In this document: piece by piece, positions 41,988 to 50,277 of the stretch
How positions within the stretch are numbered: the stretch's first letter is position 1
Layout: each line of letters begins with the position of its first letter
NCBI GenBank assembly: GCA_010092695.1
Contig: JAADJJ010000001.1
Location: forward strand, 1,736,001 to 1,800,000
Length of the DNA stretch: 64,000 nt
Direction: 5' to 3'
Source: Enterobacteriaceae bacterium 4M9
Lineage (GTDB): Bacteria > Pseudomonadota > Gammaproteobacteria > Enterobacterales > Enterobacteriaceae
Notes under the pieces: generated by a model
Seen by the model: the letters and a program-made list of their open reading frames with translations, nothing else
The model's database searches: none
What the model was told of the DNA's origin: nothing
Translations under genes and position numbers: made by a program

Positions 41988-42804
41988 GAAAGTTTTTGCT
42001 CTCGTTCAACGATTGATTTGTAACGTCAAGCAACGTGTATATTTCGGCGAGCGAGTCGGCATCTGCCTCGTCATTTTTTTTGCTCAATACGTTGAGGTTT
42101 TCTAAACCGGCATTGTCAGTGTTTGTGACCTTTCGGGAGAACACACCCGATAGCATGATAAAATTAGCGCTGGCGTCATCAGGGGCAAGTAATTGTATTG
42201 CGGCTTCATGACCGGCTTTGTTATCTGCCCAGTCAACATACGCGGGAAGCATGACCGATAAGCCAAGGAAATTGTCACCGGCTTTAATAGCGTCAAAAAT
42301 CTTTGAAAAAGATGCGCTCGTAAGGGGGCTGTGAAACTCCAGAACACGGTTAACATGCGTGTCGCCGTCATTACTTTCAGTGATAGCGTCATGAAAGAAA
42401 AAATTCCCGCAATAAATCTCCTGCTGCTCGGCTTCAATAACTTCTCTTATTTCTATTTTTATTGTGTCGGCCAGCTTTGCTTTAAGTTGGCCGTCTGCTC
42501 TTGAAATGCAATATAGCGTTTCGGGCAGCGAATCAACATCTATCTCGGCTTTAATCGTTCTGTACGTTTCGAATGACTTATTAAATAGTGAGTGAAAATC
42601 GTTGTATCCCCCTTTTTCTAAATTCTGAGGAATACCTTTTGGCGTTGCGATGCGTGTATGCGTCAGGGCTTCTACCGAACGTGACACCATAAAGAGCGAG
42701 GACCGGCGAAATACAAAATCAGGTAGTTCGGATTCGCTGGTTTTGTTCTCTTTGATGCTAAAGCCGTCTTCATATTCAATCAGATTTTGATCGCCAAAAA
42801 TCAT
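41914..42804 (-). CDS. Unrecognised protein with C-terminal membrane anchor
   Basis: The ATG at 42804 is preferred over one at 42813, because AGGGA lies at a proper distance only for the former; this gives 296 residues. The bulk is soluble and acidic (for example SESELPDFVFRRSSLF, EIREVIEAEQQEIYCGNFFFHD, SVMLPAYVDWADNKAGHEA). It ends in one hydrophobic helix (FLKTISMCMVLLVPFVAVATLKIL), so it looks tail-anchored in the inner membrane with the soluble part in the cytoplasm. No family or catalytic motif was recognised. Codon and base use look more AT-rich than the core genes. It is the only substantial cargo gene of the argW element and converges on the integrase. Confidence 0.75.
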   Translation of the reverse strand: MIFGDQNLIEYEDGFSIKENKTSESELPDFVFRRSSLFMVSRSVEALTHTRIATPKGIPQNLEKGGYNDFHSLFNKSFETYRTIKAEIDVDSLPETLYCISRADGQLKAKLADTIKIEIREVIEAEQQEIYCGNFFFHDAITESNDGDTHVNRVLEFHSPLTSASFSKIFDAIKAGDNFLGLSVMLPAYVDWADNKAGHEAAIQLLAPDDASANFIMLSGVFSRKVTNTDNAGLENLNVLSKKNDEADADSLAEIYTLLDVTNQSLNESKNFLKTISMCMVLLVPFVAVATLKILL

Positions 42805-43090
42805 TCTACACATTCCCTGTGATTGGTTTTTGCGCAGACTATCACCAAAGCCGGAAATATTAAAGGCGCGTGGGATGTGGCCTGCGTGCCTGACGCTCGT
42901 TTCTCTTGGTTACCGAAACAGAAAGCTCGTTTGTATAAATCAACGGTGATTTCGACGGCGAATTTCACAACCGTCAGCCGTGTTGCATTGTACTGGGAGC
43001 TGTGTGATGCCGTTTAGCGTGTCTATCTTCCCACAGCAGCCTGTGCAGATTATTGGGACGCTGCGCCTGTGAGATGTTAATGCACTAAAT

Positions 43091-43123
43091 AAAAAACCAC
43101 TCTCTCACCGGTGAGGGGCTTTT
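43091..43123 (+). terminator. Terminator-like hairpin in the argW element
   Basis: A run of A, then CCACTCTCTCACC/GGTGAGGGG, then CTTTTG: a stem centred on CTCACCGGTGAG with A-rich and T-rich arms. It is not clearly tied to a gene. Confidence 0.5.
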
Positions 43124-43352
43124 GTTATTAATAATCAGTTAAGACAAAGCACCTCTGTGAGTTGTCCCTTCTGGCGCGAATGCTATCCGTTCCCACGCCA
43201 GATTGGCGAATGCAACCCACCGGCGATAAGGCGTGATTTCAGGTGAGGGTAAAAAGTGAAGGCAGACATTGCACAACGGCATCAGGCATTCCTGTGCGTC
43301 AGGTGGGCGGTAAGGGTGGATGTAGCCAGTCAATCAAGGAAATCTACCTACC

Positions 43353-43383
43353 TTGCGGCCCCCGCACGTTAAGGGGCCGCAAA
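43353..43383. terminator. Strong GC stem-loop downstream of yfdC
   Basis: TTGCGGCCCC and GGGGCCGCAA pair around CGCACGTTAA. It lies 70 bases beyond the yfdC stop and may end yfdC transcription. It may also mark the right boundary of the island. Confidence 0.55.
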
Positions 43384-43452
43384 CATTACCAATGACGCGG
43401 CCGCGACGTTAAGCCGTGTGTAACACGGTTTAACCATACTGTTGCCAGCGCC

Positions 43453-44325
43453 TTAATCCACCGTCTCTTTCTCCTGCTGGGCTTTACGCTCATTCGCTAT
43501 GTCGTTTCGGATCTGCGCGTGGCTGATAAGGGCAAAAATAAACGTGCCGCCGATGATGTTACCGGCAAGTGTGGGGAGGGCGAACGGCCAGATAAAGCTG
43601 TACCATGACGCTTCACCGTTGAATATCAGATAAAAAATCTCCACGCTGCCAACCACAATATGAGTGGTATCGGCGACGGCAATCAGCCAGGTCATCAGCA
43701 CAATGACCAGAATTTTGGCCGAGCCCGCGGCGGGCAGCATCCACACCATTGTTGCCACCAGCCAACCGGAGACAATGGCCTTAGTGAACATTTCTGCCGG
43801 CGAATTCTCCATCACCGCAGCACCCATCTCGCTGAACGCGCTACGGGTAGGTTCATCAAACACGGGCATAAAATTAAAGGCCAGTGCGGCGAGCGCGGTG
43901 CCAATCAGGTTACCAAACAGCACGATGCCCCACAGGCGCAACAACAGCAAAAAGTTGCCGTGAGTGGGTTTATGCATAAAGGGCAACACGGCTGTCACCG
44001 TGTTTTCGGTGAACAGCTGCTGGCGGGCCATAATCACAATGATAAAGCCGACAGTGTAGCCCAGACTCTCCAGCAAAAATGCAGCCGGCACACCTTCCAG
44101 GTGCACGTGCAGAATGCCCTTTACCAGCATTGATGCGCCCATCGACAGTCCGGCAGCAATGGCTGACCACAGCAGCGCCATTGCATCACGCTCCAGCTCT
44201 TTTTCGCCGTCGTGACGGATGTGTTCATGGGTCGCCATGGCGCGAGAGGGCATGGCTTTTTCCTCTTGTTCCATTTGCTTCTCATCTGTATCAGTAGTGG
44301 CATCTTTATGTAACGTCGTCATCAT
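43453..44325 (-). CDS. yfdC: YfdC, formate/nitrite-transporter-family membrane protein
   Basis: A 290-residue member of the FNT channel family. The N-terminal ~45 residues are charged and cytoplasmic (EKQMEQEEKAMPSRAMATHEHIRHDGEKELERDAMALLWSA, quoted in parts). Six hydrophobic segments follow, with MARQQLFTENTVTAVLP (an FNT hallmark), RLWGIVLFGNLIGTAL and the HIVVGSVEIFYLIF block. It matches E. coli YfdC (~310) except for a shorter N-terminal tail. Substrate is unknown. In E. coli it neighbours argW, as here. It is divergent from ccmA. Confidence 0.94.
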   Translation of the reverse strand: MMTTLHKDATTDTDEKQMEQEEKAMPSRAMATHEHIRHDGEKELERDAMALLWSAIAAGLSMGASMLVKGILHVHLEGVPAAFLLESLGYTVGFIIVIMARQQLFTENTVTAVLPFMHKPTHGNFLLLLRLWGIVLFGNLIGTALAALAFNFMPVFDEPTRSAFSEMGAAVMENSPAEMFTKAIVSGWLVATMVWMLPAAGSAKILVIVLMTWLIAVADTTHIVVGSVEIFYLIFNGEASWYSFIWPFALPTLAGNIIGGTFIFALISHAQIRNDIANERKAQQEKETVD

Positions 44326-44513
44326 CGATTTCCTGGCGGTTTGTATTCCTGCTGTTAAGCGTAGCCAGAGTCTGGCGACAATCTGAACTGTTTTTGATCT
44401 GGCTAAAAAATATTACTCCTTTCTGAGTATCAATCAGGCCTCGCAGGGTTTAGAGGGCATGGCGGGTGTGTGATATCATTCGCCGCGAATTCCCCGTGAT
44501 GGAGCCCCTTTTG

Positions 44514-45131
44514 ATGCTTGATGCTCAAAACCTGACCTGCGTGCGTGATGAGAGAGTGCTGTTTAGTGCGCTTTCGTTTTCTGTTGCGCCTGGCGAGGTT
44601 GTGCAGGTTGCCGGGGTGAATGGCGCAGGCAAAACGTCACTGCTGCGTATTCTGAGCGGGCTGGCCAGCCCGGAATCTGGCGAGGTGTACTGGTGCCAAG
44701 AGCCTCTTAGCCGGGCACGTGAAGATTATCACCGCGAGCTACTGTGGCTGGGCCATCAGCCTGGCGTGAAAAGCGTGATGACGGCAGACGAAAACCTGCG
44801 TTTTTTCCATCCAACAGAATCTCAGGACGCGCGCTGGCATGCGCTTGCCTCTGTCGGTTTAGTGGGTTATGAAGATGTGCCGGTGGCCCAAATGTCCGCC
44901 GGACAGCAGCGTCGCGTGGCGCTGGCCCGGCTATGGCTGAGTAGCGCCCGGCTGTGGATTCTGGACGAGCCTTTTACCGCGCTGGATATTGCGGGTGTTG
45001 AAAAGCTGACAAAACGCATTGAATACCACGCGGCTGCGGGCGGCACCGTATTACTGACCACCCATCAGCCGCTTCGTCCGCTGGCATGTACGCTGCGCTG
45101 CATTACGCTGCAAGCCGAGGTGGCGCAATGA
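44514..45131 (+). CDS. ccmA: Heme exporter ATPase CcmA
   Basis: The ABC ATPase of the CcmABCD complex, which releases holo-CcmE during cytochrome c maturation. The ATG at 44514 (with GGAG nine bases upstream) gives 205 residues; an in-frame ATG at 44499 would overlap that ribosome-binding site. Walker A is GVNGAGKTS, the signature [14 protein letters not shown], and Walker [12 protein letters not shown]. It is the first gene of ccmABCDEFGHI and its stop overlaps ccmB by four bases (ATGA). In E. coli the ccm genes follow nap, so their placement beside yfdC differs. Confidence 0.96.
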   Translation: MLDAQNLTCVRDERVLFSALSFSVAPGEVVQVAGVNGAGKTSLLRILSGLASPESGEVYWCQEPLSRAREDYHRELLWLGHQPGVKSVMTADENLRFFHPTESQDARWHALASVGLVGYEDVPVAQMSAGQQRRVALARLWLSSARLWILDEPFTALDIAGVEKLTKRIEYHAAAGGTVLLTTHQPLRPLACTLRCITLQAEVAQ

Positions 45132-45787
45132 TGCGGCAAATTTTCTGGCGCGAGCTGCGCGTGGCCTTTCGTAAGGGCGCGGAAATTATCAACCCGCTGT
45201 GGTTCTTCCTGATAGTGATTACGCTGTTTCCGCTGGGGATTGGCCCGGAGCCGCAGATGCTGGCGCGTATTGCGCCGGGCGTGGTGTGGGTTGCAGCACT
45301 ACTGTCTTCGCTGCTGGCGATGGAGAGACTGTTTCGCGACGACTGGCAGGACGGAGGGCTTGAGCAGCTGATGTTACTGCCGCTGCCGCTGCCTGCGGTG
45401 GTGCTGGCGAAAGTGGCCGCTCACTGGGTGGTGACCGGTTTGCCGCTGCTACTGCTCTCGCCGCTGGTGGCACTGCTGCTGGGGCTGGACATCCACAGCT
45501 GGTGGGTGATGGCGCTGACGCTGCTGCTCGGCACACCGACCTTAAGTTTTCTCGGGGCAATTGGCGTTGGGTTAACGGTGGGGTTGCGCCGTGGTGGCGT
45601 GTTGCTGAGCCTGCTGGTGCTGCCGCTGACCATCCCGCTTTTGATTTTTGCCACCGCGGCACTGGACGCGGCGGCGATGAATTTGCCGGTCAACGGCTAT
45701 CTCGCCATCCTCGGCGCGTTTCTTGCCGGGAGTGCAACGTTAAGTCCGTTTGCCACAGCCGCCGCGCTGCGCGTGAGCGTGCAATAA
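45128..45787 (+). CDS. ccmB: Heme exporter permease CcmB
   Basis: The 219-residue membrane subunit of CcmABCD, with six hydrophobic segments. [42 protein letters not shown] and the [21 protein letters not shown] block match CcmB proteins. The start at 45128 is the first of two adjacent ATGs and overlaps the ccmA stop. The gene ends 87 bases before ccmC, the largest gap in the operon. A short promoterless stretch with no ORF fills that gap. Confidence 0.96.
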   Translation: MMRQIFWRELRVAFRKGAEIINPLWFFLIVITLFPLGIGPEPQMLARIAPGVVWVAALLSSLLAMERLFRDDWQDGGLEQLMLLPLPLPAVVLAKVAAHWVVTGLPLLLLSPLVALLLGLDIHSWWVMALTLLLGTPTLSFLGAIGVGLTVGLRRGGVLLSLLVLPLTIPLLIFATAALDAAAMNLPVNGYLAILGAFLAGSATLSPFATAAALRVSVQ

Positions 45788-45874
45788 ATAATGGCCCGCA
45801 TAGCGGTGCTGAATCTGGATGAAAATCACGGCGTTGATTTTCAACGTAATGTTGAACTTTGTGAGCAATAAACC

Positions 45875-46612
45875 ATGTGGAAAGCGCTACATCAGCTTGC
45901 TAAACCGCAGCGGCTGTATAGCCTGTGCGGGCGCTTCATTCCCTGGCTGGGGCTGCTGAGCAGCATCCTGCTGGTGGTGGGGTGCATCTGGGGCTTCGTT
46001 TATGCGCCTGCGGATTACCAGCAGGGCCAGAGCTATCGCATCATGTACCTACACGTGCCTGCGGCAATGTGGTCGATGGGCATTTATGCATCAATGGCGA
46101 TTGCCGCCTTCATTGGCCTGGTCTGGCAGATGAAAATGGCCGACCTGACGGTCGCGGCGATGGCACCGGTGGGGGCGGTCTACACCTTTATTGCCCTGGT
46201 GACAGGTTCAGCCTGGGGCAAACCGATGTGGGGCACATGGTGGATTTGGGATGCACGCCTTACCTCTGAACTGGTACTGCTGTTTTTGTACGTCGGGGTG
46301 ATTGCGCTTTATAACGCCTTTGACGACCGTCGCCTTGCCGGGCGCGCAGCCGGGATTCTGGTGCTGGTGGGCGTGGTTAACTTACCGATTATTCACTTCT
46401 CCGTTGTGTGGTGGAACACTCTGCATCAGGGCTCCACCAACATGCAGCAAACTATCGATCCGGCCATGCGTATTCCGCTGCGCTGGTGCATTTTTGGTTT
46501 CCTTGGTCTGTTTGTTACGCTGACGCTTATGCGCCTGCGTAATTTGATTCTGGTTCAGGAGCGCCGTCGCCCGTGGGTGGCTGAGCTTGCGCAGAAAGGG
46601 AGGAATGCGTGA
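45875..46612 (+). CDS. ccmC: Heme transfer protein CcmC
   Basis: An integral membrane protein that loads heme onto CcmE. The 245-residue length matches E. coli. The tryptophan-rich heme-handling motif is visible (WGTWWIWDARLTSELVLLF), flanked by conserved His residues (MYLHVPAAMWSMGIYAS and NLPIIHFSVVWWNTLHQGS). Six hydrophobic helices are present. The stop overlaps the ccmD start (TGATG). Confidence 0.97.
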   Translation: MWKALHQLAKPQRLYSLCGRFIPWLGLLSSILLVVGCIWGFVYAPADYQQGQSYRIMYLHVPAAMWSMGIYASMAIAAFIGLVWQMKMADLTVAAMAPVGAVYTFIALVTGSAWGKPMWGTWWIWDARLTSELVLLFLYVGVIALYNAFDDRRLAGRAAGILVLVGVVNLPIIHFSVVWWNTLHQGSTNMQQTIDPAMRIPLRWCIFGFLGLFVTLTLMRLRNLILVQERRRPWVAELAQKGRNA

Positions 46613-46830
46613 TGCAGAGCGCTTTTGCAAACTGGCAGGAGTTCTGGGCGATGGGCGGCTATGCGTTTTACGTCTGGCTGGCCGTGGCCGCAACCCTTAT
46701 CCCCATTTTCGCCCTGGTCGGACATACCGTCTGGCAGCGCCGCGCGCTGCTGGAGGAAGTCCGCCGTCAGGAATCCCGCGAACGGCGTATTCGCGCGGCG
46801 GCGCAGAACCATGAACCCGAGGAAGCATAA
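46612..46830 (+). CDS. ccmD: Small heme-exporter protein CcmD
   Basis: A 72-residue single-span membrane protein (hydrophobic FYVWLAVAATLIPIFALVGHTVW), followed by the basic cytoplasmic tail RRALLEEVRRQESRERRIR typical of CcmD. Family knowledge: it stabilises CcmABC and helps release holo-CcmE. It overlaps ccmC by one base and abuts ccmE, whose GTG follows the TAA directly. Confidence 0.93.
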   Translation: MQSAFANWQEFWAMGGYAFYVWLAVAATLIPIFALVGHTVWQRRALLEEVRRQESRERRIRAAAQNHEPEEA

Positions 46831-47307
46831 GTGAATTCACGACGTAAAACGCGACTTTATCTGGCGATTGCCGTGATTGCGGGGCTGGCGCTGACCATCA
46901 CGCTGGTGCTGTATGCGCTGCGCTCAAATATCGATTTATTCTATACACCTGGTGAGATAATCCACGGTAAAGGCACCAGTTTGCTCAAGCCCGAGCCGGG
47001 CCAGCGTCTGCGCGTGGGCGGCATGGTAATGCCGGGTTCCGTTAAGCGCGACAGCCAGTCGCTGAAAGTGACCTTTAAGCTGTTCGATGCGCGTGGCGTG
47101 GTGGATGTCAGCTACGAAGGCATTCTGCCGGATCTGTTTCGCGAAGGGCAGGGAATTGTGGCGCAGGGCGAGTTCGAAGAAGGCAACCTGATTGTTGCCA
47201 AAGAAGTGCTGGCTAAACATGACGAAAACTACACACCGCCAGAAGTGAAAGCGGCGATGGAAGACAATCACCAACGTCCTGCGGAAGTCTATAAGGATAA
47301 CCACTGA
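46831..47307 (+). CDS. ccmE: Heme chaperone CcmE
   Basis: A periplasmic heme chaperone with an N-terminal membrane anchor (residues ~9-30). The covalent heme ligand is His130 in [14 protein letters not shown], with Tyr134 nearby. The beta-barrel core shows [15 protein letters not shown] and [22 protein letters not shown]. Translation starts at GTG 46831, next to the ccmD stop. 158 residues; E. coli has 159. The stop overlaps the ccmF start. Confidence 0.97.
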   Translation: MNSRRKTRLYLAIAVIAGLALTITLVLYALRSNIDLFYTPGEIIHGKGTSLLKPEPGQRLRVGGMVMPGSVKRDSQSLKVTFKLFDARGVVDVSYEGILPDLFREGQGIVAQGEFEEGNLIVAKEVLAKHDENYTPPEVKAAMEDNHQRPAEVYKDNH

Positions 47308-49256
47308 TGATGCCGGAAATTGGCAATTTTCTGCTGTGCCTCGCGCTCGGTATTTCGCTGGTATTAAGCCTGTGGCCGCTGTGGGGCGCTGCGCGCCAGG
47401 ATGTGCGGCTGATGGCGCTGGCTCGCCCGCTGACCTGGGCTATGTTCCTCGTTATTCTCGCCGCGTTTTTGATTCTGGTGCACGCATTTATCGTCAACGA
47501 CTTCACCGTGCTATATGTCGCTAACAACTCCAATACCGAACTGCCGGTGTGGTATCGCGTGGCGGCAACCTGGGGGGCGCATGAAGGCTCGCTGCTGCTG
47601 TGGGTACTGCTCATGAGTGGCTGGACCTTCGCCGTGGCGCTGTTCAGCCGCGGTATGCCGCTTGATTCCGTGGCGCGCGTGCTGGCGGTGATGGGCATGA
47701 TTACCTTCGGCTTTTTGCTGTTCATCATTTTCACTTCCGATCCGTTCACTCGCACGCTGCCGGACTACCCGATTGACGGGCGCGATCTTAACCCGCTGTT
47801 GCAGGATGTTGGCCTGATCTTCCATCCACCGCTGCTGTATATGGGTTACGTTGGCTTCTCGGTGGCGTTTGCGTTCTCTATTGCTTCACTCATGGCCGGA
47901 CGGCTGGATACCGCATGGGCGCGCTGGTCACGTCCGTGGACCCAGGCTGCGTGGGTCTTTTTAACCCTTGGTATCGTGCTCGGCTCTGCGTGGGCTTATT
48001 ACGAACTCGGTTGGGGCGGCTGGTGGTTCTGGGATCCGGTTGAAAATGCCTCCTTTATGCCGTGGCTGGTGGGTACGGCGCTCATGCACTCGCTGGCGGT
48101 TACGGAAAAGCGTGGCAGCTTCAAAGCCTGGACTGTGCTGCTGGCGATTTCGGCCTTCTCTCTGTGCCTGCTTGGCACCTTCCTGGTGCGTTCCGGCGTG
48201 CTGGTGTCCGTGCACTCGTTTGCCTCTGACCCATCGCGCGGCATGTTTATCCTGGCGCTGCTGGTGGTGGTCATCGGCGGTTCGCTGCTGCTGTATGCGG
48301 TTAAGGGCAGCACGGTACGCTCACGCGTGGGCAATGAGCTGTGGTCGCGTGAATCCTTCCTGCTTGGCAACAACGTGTTACTGGTGGCGGCCATGCTGGT
48401 TGTGCTGCTCGGCACGCTGCTGCCGCTGGTGCACAAACAGCTCGGTCTTGGCAGTATCTCCGTGGGTGAGCCGTTCTTTAACACCATGTTCAGCGTGATG
48501 ATGGCGCCATTTGCGCTGCTGCTGGGCATTGGGCCGCTGGTGCGCTGGCGTCGTGATGAGCCGCAGAAGCTGCGCCGCCGCCTGCTGATTGCGCTGGTGG
48601 CAACCGTTGCGCTCTCCTTATTGCTGCCGTGGTTGATGCAGGACCGCATTGAGGCCATGACGGTTGTGGGGCTGCTGATGGCGTTCTGGGTATTTATCCT
48701 CGCCGTCAGCGAAGTATTTGACCGTGCCACCGACAGGCACAGCCTGTGGCGCGGCCTGACAAAAATTTCGCGCAGCCACTGGGGCATGGTGCTGGGTCAC
48801 GTCGGTCTGGCGGTGACGGTAGTCGGCATTGCTTTTAGCCAGAGCTACAGCGTTGAGCGCGACGTGCGTATGAAGGCGGGCGACAGCATCACCATTCATG
48901 AATATGGCTTTACCTTTCGTGAAGTGCGTGACGTTACCGGGCCAAACTGGCGCGGTGGCGTTGGCGTTATTGATGTAACGCGCAACGGCAAGCCGGAAAC
49001 CACGTTGCGTGCAGAAAAGCGCTTCTATAACAGCAGCCGCATGATGATGACTGAAGCGGCCATTGACGGTGGTCTGACGCGCGACCTGTACGCGGCGTTG
49101 GGAGAGGAGCTGGACGACGGCAGCTGGGCAGTGCGTTTGTACTACAAGCCGTTCGTGCGCTGGATTTGGTACGGCGGTGTGTTGATGTCGCTTGGCGGCG
49201 TACTCTGCATGTTTGACCGTCGCTACCGTCTTCGTCATTCGCACAAGGGGGCGTAA
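47307..49256 (+). CDS. ccmF: Cytochrome c heme lyase subunit CcmF
   Basis: The 649-residue integral membrane core of the CcmFGHI heme-ligation machine. The WWD heme-binding motif is WGGWWFWDPVENASF near residue 230, and about fifteen hydrophobic segments are present. HAFIVNDFTVLYVANNSN, DLNPLLQDVGLIFHPPLLYMGY and DRATDRHSLWRG are typical. It overlaps ccmE by one base and ccmG by one base (TAATG), so the operon is translationally coupled here. Confidence 0.98.
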   Translation: MMPEIGNFLLCLALGISLVLSLWPLWGAARQDVRLMALARPLTWAMFLVILAAFLILVHAFIVNDFTVLYVANNSNTELPVWYRVAATWGAHEGSLLLWVLLMSGWTFAVALFSRGMPLDSVARVLAVMGMITFGFLLFIIFTSDPFTRTLPDYPIDGRDLNPLLQDVGLIFHPPLLYMGYVGFSVAFAFSIASLMAGRLDTAWARWSRPWTQAAWVFLTLGIVLGSAWAYYELGWGGWWFWDPVENASFMPWLVGTALMHSLAVTEKRGSFKAWTVLLAISAFSLCLLGTFLVRSGVLVSVHSFASDPSRGMFILALLVVVIGGSLLLYAVKGSTVRSRVGNELWSRESFLLGNNVLLVAAMLVVLLGTLLPLVHKQLGLGSISVGEPFFNTMFSVMMAPFALLLGIGPLVRWRRDEPQKLRRRLLIALVATVALSLLLPWLMQDRIEAMTVVGLLMAFWVFILAVSEVFDRATDRHSLWRGLTKISRSHWGMVLGHVGLAVTVVGIAFSQSYSVERDVRMKAGDSITIHEYGFTFREVRDVTGPNWRGGVGVIDVTRNGKPETTLRAEKRFYNSSRMMMTEAAIDGGLTRDLYAALGEELDDGSWAVRLYYKPFVRWIWYGGVLMSLGGVLCMFDRRYRLRHSHKGA

Positions 49257-49813
49257 TGAAGCGTAATGTGCTTTATATCCCGCTGGCGCTGTTTCTGGTG
49301 CTGGCTGCACTGCTGATGTGGCAACTGGTGCGCAACGCCGACGGCGATGACCCGACCCGGCTGGAGTCGGCGCTGATTGGCAAACCCGTACCGGTCTTTC
49401 GCCTCGAGTCGCTGGATATCCCCGGCAAAATTTACGACCAGGCAGCACTCACAGACGGCAAACCGCTGTTGCTGAACGTCTGGGCGACCTGGTGTCCGAC
49501 GTGTCGCGCCGAGCACGCGTTCCTCAACGGGCTGTCAGCACAGGGCGTGCGCGTGGTCGGCATGAACTATAAAGACGATCGCGCCAAAGCTATTCGCTGG
49601 CTTAACGATCTGGGTAATCCGTATGCCATGAGTCTTTTTGACGGTGACGGCATGCTGGGGCTGGATCTGGGCGTTTATGGTGCGCCGGAAACCTTTCTTA
49701 TCGACGGTAAAGGCATTATCCGCTACCGCCACGCGGGCGATCTGAACGACCGCGTCTGGCAGCAGGAGATCAAACCGCTGTGGGACAAATACAGCCAGGA
49801 GGCCGGAGCATGA
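49256..49813 (+). CDS. ccmG: Thiol:disulfide interchange protein CcmG (DsbE)
   Basis: A membrane-anchored periplasmic thioredoxin-fold protein (anchor at residues ~6-24) that reduces the apocytochrome CxxCH thiols before heme attachment. The active-site pair is Cys80-Cys83 in ATWCPTCRAEH. The GVYGAPETFLIDGKG segment holds the cis-Pro loop. Length 185 equals that of E. coli. The stop overlaps the ccmH start by four bases (ATGA). Confidence 0.97.
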   Translation: MKRNVLYIPLALFLVLAALLMWQLVRNADGDDPTRLESALIGKPVPVFRLESLDIPGKIYDQAALTDGKPLLLNVWATWCPTCRAEHAFLNGLSAQGVRVVGMNYKDDRAKAIRWLNDLGNPYAMSLFDGDGMLGLDLGVYGAPETFLIDGKGIIRYRHAGDLNDRVWQQEIKPLWDKYSQEAGA

Positions 49814-50277
49814 TAGCGCGCGGGTTAATCGGGCTGTTTGCACTGTGCCTTTCTTTTGGCGCGCTCGCAGCCATTGATACTTACCAGTTTAAAGATGAAG
49901 CCCAGGAGCAGCAGTTCCGCCAGCTGACCGAACAGCTACGCTGCCCGAAATGCCAGAACAACAGCATTGCCGACTCTAACGCCATGATCGCCTCCGACAT
50001 GCGCCAGAAGGTGTATGAGCTACAGCAGCAGGGGCAGACTAAGCAGCAGATAATCGATTACATGGTCGCGCGCTATGGTCATTTTGTGACCTATGAGCCT
50101 CCGCTGACGCCGTCTACCCTGGTGTTGTGGCTGTTGCCTGCGCTGTTTGTTATCGGCGGTGCGCTGGTGATTGTAAAGCGCGCCCGCAAGCGCGACAGGC
50201 AAGCCGATACTGCACTCAATGAGCAAGAGCAGCAGCGCCTCAAAGCGCTGTTGGATGAAAAAAGGAATGCGTCATGA
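49810..50277 (+). CDS. ccmH: Apocytochrome reductase subunit CcmH
   Basis: A 155-residue periplasmic protein with signal peptide and C-terminal membrane helix. The redox pair is Cys45-Cys48 in EQLRCPKCQNNSIADSNA. It corresponds to the N-terminal half of the fused E. coli CcmH; here the C-terminal half is a separate gene (ccmI), as in many other bacteria. The stop overlaps ccmI by four bases (ATGA). The start at 49810 overlaps the end of ccmG. Confidence 0.95.
   Translation: MIARGLIGLFALCLSFGALAAIDTYQFKDEAQEQQFRQLTEQLRCPKCQNNSIADSNAMIASDMRQKVYELQQQGQTKQQIIDYMVARYGHFVTYEPPLTPSTLVLWLLPALFVIGGALVIVKRARKRDRQADTALNEQEQQRLKALLDEKRNAS

Larger units (their letters stand above)
40440..43383. mobile_element. 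Remnant of an integrative element beside argW
   Basis: Between tRNA-Arg and yfdC lie a frameshifted P4-type integrase, an unrecognised membrane-anchored protein gene, gene-poor sequence and hairpins; none are part of the conserved backbone. The order yfdC-argW is conserved in E. coli without these genes between them. Boundaries are approximate: no flanking direct repeats could be found. It is probably a small, partly decayed genomic island. Confidence 0.5.
42805..43452. other. Gene-poor right part of the argW element
   Basis: 648 bases with only short doubtful frames: 42823-43017 on the + strand (64 codons) and 43139-43333 on the minus strand (64 codons). Neither has a convincing ribosome-binding site; both may be decayed satellite-phage ORFs. 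Two stem-loops are present (listed separately). The promoter of the membrane-anchored protein should lie near 42810-42870. Confidence 0.5.

Noticed and set aside
42823..43017. Small ORF on the plus strand (64 codons) upstream of the unknown gene
   Set aside because: Overlaps the likely promoter of the opposite-strand gene, lacks a good start, and shows no recognisable motif.
43139..43333. Small ORF on the minus strand (64 codons) as a gene
   Set aside because: No ribosome-binding site, no recognisable family, and it lies in gene-poor island DNA.
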